Shown here piece after piece: positions 1 through 5,479 of a stretch of DNA of 5,652 nucleotides (position 1 is the stretch's first letter; every line of letters begins with the position of its first letter). Under the pieces are notes generated by a model. That model ran no database searches and had not been told where the DNA came from. It saw nothing but the letters and a program-made list of their open reading frames with translations. Made by a program: the position numbers and the translations under genes. Origin of the DNA: DATDRM01 sp035291705 (GTDB lineage: Bacteria; Chloroflexota; Anaerolineae; Anaerolineales; UBA4823). Where the stretch lies: NCBI GenBank assembly GCA_035291705.1, contig DATDRM010000095.1, forward strand, positions 1 through 5,652, in the 5' to 3' direction.

Positions 1-3000
1 CCAATGCTACCAGATCTTCGATGCGCAAGAGATAAACGCGCACTGTCCCGTCTTGATAGCTGCCCGTGACCAGGCGAGTTCCATCCGGGCTGAAGGATAC
101 AGCGCTGACCATTCCAACATGGCCGGTGAGGGTAAGCAGTATCTGGCCGCGCCCCACATCCCATACCTTGGCCGTCCCGTCATTGCTGGCTGTGGCCAGT
201 TGGTCTCCATCCGGGCTGAAGGCAACGCCAAGCAGCGTGGCGGTGTGCCCGGAGAGGGTGTGCAGCTCCTGCCCGGTCAGGGCGTCCCAGATTTTGGCTG
301 TGCTATCCATGCTGCCCGTGGCCAGGAAATTCCCATCTGAGCTGAAAGCCACGCTCGTCACGACCTGCTCATGCCCCCTCAAAGTGAGCAGCGGTTGGCC
401 GCTCGCTGCGTCCCAAACGACGGCCGTGTTATCTGTATTTCCCGTGGCAATCCGTTTCCCATCCGGGCTGAAGGCAATCCCCCAGACTTGATCGGTCTCA
501 CCGGATAGGGAAAGCAATTCCTTCCCGCTGGTCATATCCCAGACGCGGGCCGTACCATCATAACCGGCAGTTACCAGACGGGCGCCATCCGGGGTAACGT
601 CAATTGCCGCTATACCGTCCGTGTGAGAATCTACGGGAAAAGTATATAGTTCTTGACCAGAGGCTAAGTCCCAGACATGAGCCAGCATATCCGCGCTGGC
701 TGTTGCCACGCGCTTCCTATCGGGACTGAATACGCCGGCCACAACCGGTGAAGCGTGGTTGAGTGTAGCGGTGTGAATGGGCGCCAGGGTTGTCGCCGGA
801 GAGGGTTTCCATTCTTGAATCTTGAGCGTATTGCTTCCCTCGAAGTTCACCGTGGTCATGCGCGTCCCATCAAGACTGAATGTGCCGGTAAAGCCGGGCA
901 CGGTCAGCAGCTCCCCGCGGCCTGCGGAGGAGATATCCCACACCTTGGCAGTTCCATCTCGCCCGGCGGTAGCTGCCCGTTTTCCATCTAGGCTGATGGT
1001 GATGGCATTGACCGCGCCGGGCTGGCCGGCCAGGGTGAACAGTTCCTCTCCTGAGGCCGCGTCCCACACTTTGGCGATGCCATCCTGGCCGCCTGTGACT
1101 AGGAGGCTCCCATCCGGGCTAAAAGCAATTCCACGCAGCCCATTGGTGTGACCGGAAAGGGTCAGGAGCAGTTCTCCATTGGAGGCATCCCATACTTTGG
1201 CCGTGAGGTCAAAGCTGGCAGTGGCCAGGCGGGCGCCATCCGGGCTGAAGGCCAGGTCGGTGATGGAATTCGTGTGACCGGTCAAGGTGAACAGCTCCTG
1301 GCCAGTGAGCGGGGAGGTCCCCGGCTTTTCAGCCAAAGATAGCAAACCTGCCATGCTCCACACCTTCGCCTCGCCCTCATTGGAAGCGGTGACCAGGCGT
1401 TCCCCGTCCGGGCTGAAAGCGAGATCACTGACGTCACCGGCGTGGGCGGAAAGCGTAAGCAGCCGCTCTCCGCTCAAGGAATCCCAGAAGATGATCGTCC
1501 CGGCTTCGCTGGCTGTGGCGAGGCGCGCCCCATCCGGGCTAAAGGCAATCGCACCAAAATCGCCAGCGTAATTTAAGAGAGTGTGCAACGCCTCTCCTGT
1601 GGAGGCGTTCCACAACCTGATTGTGCCGTCGAGACCGGCAGTCGCCAGGCGCTCCCCATCCGGGCTATAGGCCAGGTTGACTACCTCATCGGAATGACCG
1701 GCCAGGGTGGATAACGCTGCCCCGGTAGAGGCATCCCAGATCATTGCAGCTCCGTCCGCGCTGGCGGTGGCCAGGCGTTTCCCATCCGGGTTGAATGCCA
1801 CTGACCAAACATCATCCTTGTGCCCTGAAAGGGTCAGCACAGCGCGTGAAACCTGGACGGCGCGGTGCAGGGCATTTTCTGCCTCCGATGTGTTCGCAGT
1901 GGACACGGCTTGCAGCGCCAGTAAGATGCTCCGTTCGGGATCTGTTTCCAGGTTGTTAATCGCTTGCGCCGCCAATTCGTGCGAGCGAGCGGTTAAGGCT
2001 TCTTGCTCTGCCTGCCTGGCGTTCACCCTGGCCTGGCGGCCAAGTAAAAGCGCTGCGGCTGCCAGGATTCCGGCGAGGATGAACGCCCCGATCAGGAATA
2101 GGGCGCGGCGCCTGAGCTGCTCAGCGTTGCGGGCTTCTTCTTGCGCGCGCTGTCGCTCCGCCTCGGCCAATTTGCGTGCTGCTTCCAGCTCTCGCTGGCG
2201 CTGCCCTTCACGCTCGGCGGCTTCTTTCTCGGCCCAGGCGTTGGACTGCTCTAGAAAAGCCCGTTCCAGGACGTTCAGGTCCTTTGCATGGGCCTTGGCC
2301 CAATCCAAAGCTTGGGCCAGCTGCGTCCCGCGATATAGCGCCCCCGGATCGCGCTGTAGCCGTTCCCACGCCTGAGCGGCGGCGGTGATCTGGCGGTGCA
2401 GCCGCAAGCTGGCCCGGTTTTCCTCTAACCATTGGCGCAGCCGGGCCCATTCACGGATCAAGGCCTCGTGGGCCACTTCGGCAGTCTCAGCAGAAGTGGT
2501 GATCAGGCGAGCATCAGCCAGGGCTTTCAGGGTGGTGGCTATCGCCGCGCTCTGCGCGGGCGCTTCCTCGGGTCGGGGAACCAGCTCGGTCAGGGTGGCG
2601 CGGCGGCGAGTATCTGTCCCCGCCTCTCCCAGCTCGGTCAGCTGCAGGAAGATACTGCGCGCAATCGCTTGTTCCTCAGGCGATAGGCGGGCGAAAGTCG
2701 TCTCAGCGGTGTGCGTGATCGCCCCGCGTATACCGCCTGCCTCGGCATAACCGGAGATGGTGAGCGTTCGGCCGCGCCGGCGCTCCCAGGTTTCGAGCAG
2801 AGCGTGGGAGAGCAGGGGCAATGCGCCGGGCTCAGGCTGCTTGCCCTCTACCGCTCCGATGTCGTGCAAGAGCAGGTCGACCAATCCGGGTTCCAGGCTC
2901 CATCCACCGCGTTGGGCGGGTTTCTCGATCGCCTGGTGCAGTTCCGCAGCGTTCATCGGGCCAATGTATTCCTGCCGCTGGCTCAACGCCTGGCGTAAAT

Positions 3001-4489
3001 CGGGGTACGGCGCGCAGTGGGCGTAGAAATCGGCGCGCAGGGCGATCACCACGATCACCAAGCCATCATCTCCTCCGCCAGCTTGCTCAGATTCTGCCTG
3101 CCCAGCTCCCGCCGCATAGAGCAGGTTGTCGATAAAAGCCTTACGTTCAGCCTCGTCCTGGCACAGAGTGAAGAGCTCCTCGAATTGATCGATCGCTAAA
3201 AGCAAGTTCCCTTTTCTCACCTCCTCTATCCCACTGAGGGGTAAGCGATAAGGGTCAGGGGGAAGCATGCTTAATGCAAATCGGTGGAGACTACGTGGGT
3301 CGCGGGCCAGGTCACCGCTCAGCCTGGTAGAGGCGGCCGTAGACCTGGAGCGGGAGGTCAGGCTGGCGGCGAGGGCTGCCAGGGGATGAGCGGTAGGGGT
3401 GATCACGTGGATCGGCCAGCGATCCGATCCAGCTGGGGGGAGCATTCCGTTGGCGAGCGGCTGGCCGCTTTTTAGGGCTGGGATCAGTCCGGCGCGCACG
3501 ATGGACGACTTCCCGCTGCCCGAGGCGCCGAGCACCGCCAGGAAACGAATCCCCTCCTGGACAACCTCCGGATCAGGTAGGAGCGATTCCTGTAAGCGGG
3601 CGATCAGTTTTGCCGTCAGCAGCTCTCGGCCGAAAAAGAAGTCCGTGTCGTCTTCGTCAAAATACTCCAGCCCTTTATAGGGCGGTTTGCCGGGGGCTGG
3701 TAGGTCCCTTTGGGCCTCAACAGCCTTGACGAGTGACCCGTCCCGAATATTCTCGTAGAGCAGGATGGTCTCTGCGGCTGGCTCGACACCCAGTTCTTCG
3801 GCCAGCAGCTTGCGGCAGGATTCATATTGGGCTAACGCCGCGCCCCGCTGGGCATTGAGCGCCAGCAGGCGCATCAGCTGCTGGTGAGATTCATCCAGCC
3901 AGGGTTCCAATTCGACCTGCCGCCAGGCATAGGGAATGGCACGCTCGTATTCGCCGCGCCCTTCATAGATCGCTCCCAGGTGATGCATGACGGATAGCGC
4001 CTGCTGGTTGAGCTGTTCCCGCTTGAGCAGGACCCATTCTTCGAAGGCTGGGCTATCTTTAAGTCCAAATCCTTCCAGGAACCCTCCACAATACAAAGCA
4101 GCCGCCCCTTCTAATTGATCTATCCCGGCTTGCAGGGGCCTGCCTTCCGCCAGTGCTACCCTGAAAGCGGTTACGTCGAGCCAATAATCGCTGGTGGAGT
4201 TGAACTGGATTGTCTCGCGGGTGATGGATAAAAAAGGGGGGAAGGTGCGACTATCGCCGATGATCTTACGCAGATTGAAGAGAGCGCTGCGCAGGCTGGT
4301 ATGGGCGGCCTGCTCAGACCAGTCGGGCCATAACAGCCCGGCCAGGGTTTGGCGAGAGTGGGGCTGTCCAGCTTCGACGGCCAAGTAAGCCAGCAGGGCG
4401 CGCACCTTATCCGACTTGAAACCGTCAACCGGCTTCCCATCCAACGTCGCCTGGAAAGGTCCCAGGAAGCGCATTGACAAGTGAGCCAT
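1..4489 (-). CDS. SARP/BTAD - nSTAND1 NTPase - TM - WD40 giant regulator (3' end outside window)
   Basis: One open frame of 1496 codons with no stop, read from ATG at 4489. Residues 1-100 form a SARP/OmpR-like winged helix (RFLGPF, KVRALLAYLAVEAGQPHSR, LAGLLWPDW, SLRSALFNLRKIIGD). Residues 103-250 are a BTAD helical domain ending in RKLLAEELGVEPAAET. Residues 268-700 match nSTAND1 NTPases: PYKGLEYF and FFFGRE, Walker A GASGSGKSS (321-329), Walker B LLLAIDQFEEL (429-439), ALRADFYAHC (483-492), PGALPLLSHALLETW (555-569) and VAHEALIREW (672-681). Then come a coiled coil (742-795), a hydrophobic helix (796-817), a helical linker (818-886) and 14 WD40-type repeats (887-1496). Family knowledge: SARPs activate transcription, and STAND NTPases are signal-controlled switches. 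Inferred role: AfsR-like regulator, possibly membrane-tethered. The ending RIEDLVAL resembles the family's C-terminus, so little is missing. All ATPase motifs look intact and I see no frameshift. The ligand and target genes cannot be read from sequence. Confidence 0.95.
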   Translation of the reverse strand, partial: MAHLSMRFLGPFQATLDGKPVDGFKSDKVRALLAYLAVEAGQPHSRQTLAGLLWPDWSEQAAHTSLRSALFNLRKIIGDSRTFPPFLSITRETIQFNSTSDYWLDVTAFRVALAEGRPLQAGIDQLEGAAALYCGGFLEGFGLKDSPAFEEWVLLKREQLNQQALSVMHHLGAIYEGRGEYERAIPYAWRQVELEPWLDESHQQLMRLLALNAQRGAALAQYESCRKLLAEELGVEPAAETILLYENIRDGSLVKAVEAQRDLPAPGKPPYKGLEYFDEDDTDFFFGRELLTAKLIARLQESLLPDPEVVQEGIRFLAVLGASGSGKSSIVRAGLIPALKSGQPLANGMLPPAGSDRWPIHVITPTAHPLAALAASLTSRSRSTAASTRLSGDLARDPRSLHRFALSMLPPDPYRLPLSGIEEVRKGNLLLAIDQFEELFTLCQDEAERKAFIDNLLYAAGAGQAESEQAGGGDDGLVIVVIALRADFYAHCAPYPDLRQALSQRQEYIGPMNAAELHQAIEKPAQRGGWSLEPGLVDLLLHDIGAVEGKQPEPGALPLLSHALLETWERRRGRTLTISGYAEAGGIRGAITHTAETTFARLSPEEQAIARSIFLQLTELGEAGTDTRRRATLTELVPRPEEAPAQSAAIATTLKALADARLITTSAETAEVAHEALIREWARLRQWLEENRASLRLHRQITAAAQAWERLQRDPGALYRGTQLAQALDWAKAHAKDLNVLERAFLEQSNAWAEKEAAEREGQRQRELEAARKLAEAERQRAQEEARNAEQLRRRALFLIGAFILAGILAAAALLLGRQARVNARQAEQEALTARSHELAAQAINNLETDPERSILLALQAVSTANTSEAENALHRAVQVSRAVLTLSGHKDDVWSVAFNPDGKRLATASADGAAMIWDASTGAALSTLAGHSDEVVNLAYSPDGERLATAGLDGTIRLWNASTGEALHTLLNYAGDFGAIAFSPDGARLATASEAGTIIFWDSLSGERLLTLSAHAGDVSDLAFSPDGERLVTASNEGEAKVWSMAGLLSLAEKPGTSPLTGQELFTLTGHTNSITDLAFSPDGARLATASFDLTAKVWDASNGELLLTLSGHTNGLRGIAFSPDGSLLVTGGQDGIAKVWDAASGEELFTLAGQPGAVNAITISLDGKRAATAGRDGTAKVWDISSAGRGELLTVPGFTGTFSLDGTRMTTVNFEGSNTLKIQEWKPSPATTLAPIHTATLNHASPVVAGVFSPDRKRVATASADMLAHVWDLASGQELYTFPVDSHTDGIAAIDVTPDGARLVTAGYDGTARVWDMTSGKELLSLSGETDQVWGIAFSPDGKRIATGNTDNTAVVWDAASGQPLLTLRGHEQVVTSVAFSSDGNFLATGSMDSTAKIWDALTGQELHTLSGHTATLLGVAFSPDGDQLATASNDGTAKVWDVGRGQILLTLTGHVGMVSAVSFSPDGTRLVTGSYQDGTVRVYLLRIEDLVAL
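2..1831 (-). repeat. Array of 14 WD40-type repeats inside the large regulator
   Basis: Residues 887-1496 break into fourteen units, mostly of exactly 42 residues (126 bp), with the pattern LSGHxxxVxxVAFSPDGxxLATASxDGTAKVWDxxSGxxLLT. By my reading the units begin at residues 887, 929, 971, 1013, 1069, 1111, 1153, 1197, 1238, 1284, 1328, 1370, 1412 and 1454. The repeat is visible in the DNA: minus-strand 'TTCAGCCCGGATGG' recurs along the array. Unit 4 has an insertion of about 14 residues. Unit 7 lacks the GH dipeptide and ends two residues longer. Unit 8 is badly degenerate and lacks the usual GH...V..V segment. Fourteen units would fold as two seven-bladed propellers. These domains normally bind protein or peptide partners. 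Confidence 0.92.
2039..2266 (-). other. Coiled coil followed by one predicted transmembrane helix (in the large regulator)
   Basis: Residues 742-795 are dominated by Ala, Glu, Arg and Gln with heptad-like spacing (for example QRELEAARKLAEAERQRAQE), typical of a coiled coil. They are followed by RRR and then a 22-residue uncharged stretch, ALFLIGAFILAGILAAAALL plus LG (796-817), and RQARVNAR. The stretch is long and hydrophobic enough for one membrane span. Basic residues on both sides make the orientation uncertain, but with the DNA-binding head necessarily cytoplasmic, a single span would put the WD40 array outside. Family knowledge: many nSTAND1-WD40 proteins carry a similar helix at this point. 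I infer membrane anchoring; a buried helix is the alternative. Confidence 0.75.
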
Positions 4490-4492
4490 CCG

Positions 4493-4499
4493 CCCTCCC
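4493..4499 (-). promoter_or_regulatory. Ribosome binding site of the large regulator
   Basis: On the minus strand GGGAGGG lies just before the ATG at 4489. GGAGG to ATG spacing is only 4 nt, shorter than usual. The next in-frame ATG (residue 6, MRFLGPF) would be about 19 nt away, so the first ATG is preferred, although family members often begin at a residue equivalent to the second Met. Confidence 0.7.
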
Positions 4500-4532
4500 G
4501 ATTAAGGTTTTGCGCTCATCCAGTCTGAGTCT

Positions 4533-4560
4533 ATTATAGCGGTTTTTAGCAGGTTGTCCA
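4533..4560 (-). promoter_or_regulatory. Sigma-70-type promoter of the large regulator
   Basis: Reading the minus strand, TGGACA (4560-4555; 5 of 6 to TTGACA) is followed after 16 bp by a perfect TATAAT (4538-4533). Transcription would start near 4526, leaving a leader of roughly 37 nt before the ATG at 4489. This is the best promoter match in the window. No equally good promoter is visible for the divergent lipoprotein gene. Confidence 0.75.
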
Positions 4561-4566
4561 AACCTG
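4550..4566. promoter_or_regulatory. Inverted repeat over the regulator's -35 (candidate operator)
   Basis: CAGGTT (4550-4555) and AACCTG (4561-4566) form a perfect 6-bp dyad with a 5-bp spacer. The spacer and part of one arm are the predicted -35 element of the leftward promoter. A dimeric factor bound here would compete with RNA polymerase, so autoregulation or control by another repressor is plausible. The bound factor is unknown. Confidence 0.5.
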
Positions 4567-4589
4567 TCTCCGAATCTCAAGGAGTATTC

Positions 4590-4625
4590 ATGGCGCGTCA
4601 CGATCTCGTCACGATTGATTGCTAA
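4590..4625 (+). CDS. Possible 11-codon leader-like ORF (doubtful)
   Basis: AAGGAG (4579-4584) sits 5 nt before an ATG at 4590 that opens MARHDLVTIDC followed by TAA (4623-4625). The ribosome binding site is well placed, which is why it is listed. However, the frame is too short to judge, it contains the 9-bp direct repeat, and no rightward promoter is evident upstream of it. A chance occurrence is at least as likely. If the lipoprotein transcript begins left of 4579 this would be an upstream ORF. Confidence 0.15.
   Translation: MARHDLVTIDC
4596..4615. promoter_or_regulatory. Direct repeat with 11-bp period (candidate SARP-type binding site)
   Basis: CGTCACGAT occurs at 4596-4604 and again, identical, at 4607-4615, an 11-bp period, about one helical turn. 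Family knowledge: SARP activators such as ActII-ORF4, DnrI and AfsR bind short direct repeats at 11-bp periodicity. The encoded regulator next door has a SARP head. The site is about 36 bp beyond the leftward -35 and about 210 bp before the lipoprotein start, whereas characterised SARP sites usually overlap the -35 of the controlled gene, so which gene it would serve is unclear. Confidence 0.45.
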
Positions 4626-4640
4626 ACTCAAGACAATCAA
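4615..4640. repeat. 7-bp inverted repeat, 12-nt loop
   Basis: TTGATTG (4615-4621) is matched by CAATCAA (4634-4640). It adjoins the 11-bp-period direct repeat. The stem is AT-rich and the loop long, so a protein-binding dyad is a better reading than a stable RNA hairpin. It is not a terminator: there is no GC-rich stem or T-run. Confidence 0.35.
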
Positions 4641-4664
4641 GGATGGAAACTAAGACCGAGAGGA

Positions 4665-4675
4665 GGTCACTGACC
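4665..4675. promoter_or_regulatory. 11-bp perfect dyad GGTCA-C-TGACC
   Basis: GGTCA (4665-4669) and TGACC (4671-4675) flank one central C. The dyad directly follows an AGGAGG run (4661-4666) that has no good start codon at normal spacing. It could be an operator half-site pair; no bound factor can be named. Confidence 0.35.
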
Positions 4676-4779
4676 ATAGTTCAATTGATAGTTCTACCAT
4701 TTACGACTTGTTTAAAACCATCTGTTTATATGTCCGGGAAATTCAAGAGTCGAGAGGCATGATAAGAAGCAACGATGTA

Positions 4780-4811
4780 ACTATGTGACTATTAAACTAT
4801 TCGATTATAGG
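4780..4811. repeat. ACTAT repeats at 8-bp period
   Basis: ACTAT begins at 4780, 4788 and 4796, exactly 8 bp apart. A weaker ATTAT follows in phase at 4804, running into the lipoprotein RBS. The three nucleotides after each pentamer differ (GTG, TAA, TCG, AGG). The same pentamer on the other strand (ATAGT) occurs at 4676 and 4688. The array lies where the rightward transcript's promoter or 5' leader should be. Confidence 0.5.
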
Positions 4812-4813
4812 AG
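4809..4813 (+). promoter_or_regulatory. Ribosome binding site of the lipoprotein gene
   Basis: AGGAG lies 10 nt before the ATG at 4824, slightly longer than the usual spacing. It supports this start, as does the signal peptide that begins immediately at that methionine. Confidence 0.7.
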
Positions 4814-4823
4814 TTCGTGAAAA

Positions 4824-5414
4824 ATGAAGAAAATTCTGTTTGTCCTGAGTCTGGTTTTGATCTTGCTGGCTGGCTGCCAGCCCAATGTTAATAAAGCTGT
4901 CCTGAGCAGCACGGAAGCGGTTGGCGCCAGCGAACCCGCTGCCCAGGCGCAGCCTGCACCCACCCAACCTCAGCCGACCGCTACTCCGCTCCCCCCTACG
5001 CTGACCGTTATACCGCCGACCCCGACACCTCTACCACCCACCCCTGCCCTATCTCCTGAAGCCCTGGCTGGTTCCATAACTGACCTGGTTGGCACCTGGA
5101 AGGGAAAGTGGAGTGATACAACCTCGATCTACCAGGAGTTTACAGGGGATGGGACCTACCGGGTCTTTTTCCCCAATGGGGATGAGATCTCTTCCGGGCG
5201 GTTCTCGTTTGAAGGAGGGCAGATCCGATACGTGAGTGTAAAAGGAGCAGCCGCCGACCGATGCGTGCAGAACCCCTCCGCCATCTATGAAGTTTATGTC
5301 ACCAAACGGGGCGACCAATCGGTCAAACTCAGGTTTGTGTTGGTCGGCGAAGACAATTGCGTGGATCGGAAAGAATTCCTGGACGGAAAAACACATACCT
5401 GGTTTGAACCATAA
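4824..5414 (+). CDS. Secreted lipoprotein with Pro/Thr linker and small beta-rich domain
   Basis: A complete 196-residue protein. Residues 1-18 are a lipoprotein signal peptide: MKK, a hydrophobic core, and lipobox LAGC with the lipidated cysteine at 18. Residues about 36-80 are a Pro/Thr/Gln/Ala-rich linker (PTATPLPPT, PTPTPLPPTP) that would act as a flexible stalk. Residues about 86-196 form a compact domain with lipocalin-like beta-strand patterning: LVGTWKGKW, QEFTGDGTYRVFFPNG, GRFSFEGGQIRYVS, YEVYVTKR, KLRFVLVGEDNC. C147 and C179 could form a disulphide outside the cell. I recognise the style, common in Chloroflexota lipoproteins, but not a named family, and no catalytic residues are evident. 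It diverges from the SARP-STAND regulator across a repeat-rich region, so it may be under that protein's control; a ligand-binding or cell-surface role is only an inference. Confidence 0.9.
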   Translation: MKKILFVLSLVLILLAGCQPNVNKAVLSSTEAVGASEPAAQAQPAPTQPQPTATPLPPTLTVIPPTPTPLPPTPALSPEALAGSITDLVGTWKGKWSDTTSIYQEFTGDGTYRVFFPNGDEISSGRFSFEGGQIRYVSVKGAAADRCVQNPSAIYEVYVTKRGDQSVKLRFVLVGEDNCVDRKEFLDGKTHTWFEP

Positions 5415-5429
5415 GGCAGATCGATCTCA

Positions 5430-5466
5430 GGGTGAGAGACGTCCTTGAAAGGCGCGTCACTCACCT
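5430..5466 (+). other. Stem-loop between lipoprotein and downstream gene
   Basis: GGGTGAG (5430-5436) pairs with CTCACCT (5460-5466, one G-U). Across an A/A mismatch GACGT (5438-5442) then pairs with GCGTC (5454-5458, one G-U), and further imperfect pairs close a small GAA-containing loop. It begins 15 nt after the lipoprotein stop. No T-run follows, so it is not a clear intrinsic terminator; an RNA-stability or processing hairpin is possible. It ends 13 nt before the next gene's start. Confidence 0.45.
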
Positions 5467-5479
5467 CCGAAACGATATT

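Larger units (their letters stand above)
4490..4823. other. Divergent intergenic region rich in short repeats
   Basis: This 334-bp stretch separates the regulator (leftward) from the lipoprotein (rightward). It is visibly more AT-rich than the flanking genes and has no credible protein-coding gene beyond one possible 11-codon ORF. From left to right it holds: the regulator's RBS and promoter; a CAGGTT-N5-AACCTG dyad over the -35; an 11-bp-period direct repeat; a TTGATTG/CAATCAA dyad; a GGTCA-C-TGACC dyad; the palindrome TCAATTGA (4681-4688); two ATAGT pentamers (4676 and 4688); and an 8-bp-phased ACTAT array before the lipoprotein RBS. For the rightward gene I see only weak promoter elements, such as TTGATA at 4685-4690 without a well-spaced -10, and TATTAA at 4790-4795. 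This would fit an activator-dependent promoter. Confidence 0.85.

Noticed and set aside
66..491. Plus-strand open frame of 141 codons, with similar plus-strand frames at 822-1151, 1287-1571 and 1707-2375
   Set aside because: These are antisense shadows of the WD40 and coiled-coil coding region. Their repeated 'PSGLKA' words are the reverse complement of the SPDG repeat, and they have no independent support.
2..1831. Tandem DNA repeats at about 126 bp, considered as a CRISPR or other non-coding repeat array
   Set aside because: The period and sequence are fully explained by in-frame WD40 units with a continuous reading frame; there are no identical repeats with unique spacers.
268..4489. STAND NTPase considered as an Avs-type anti-phage sensor
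   Set aside because: No effector nuclease, protease or TIR domain is present; the N-terminus is a SARP/BTAD transcription-factor head and no defence genes are in view. A regulator is the better reading.
4425..4640. Minus-strand 71-codon frame starting at a TTG and overlapping the regulator's start
   Set aside because: It overlaps the SARP winged-helix coding sequence in another frame, spans the promoter, has no ribosome binding site and resembles no family I know.
4661..4761. AGGAGG at 4661-4666 followed by an open frame from CTG 4670 to TGA 4759-4761
   Set aside because: Spacing to the CTG is only 3 nt, the start codon is rare, the 30-residue product has no recognisable features and the region is full of dyads. 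The SD-like run is probably accidental.
5049..5396. Minus-strand 115-codon frame
   Set aside because: Entirely antisense to the lipoprotein domain, which has a signal peptide, lipobox, RBS and coherent domain patterning.
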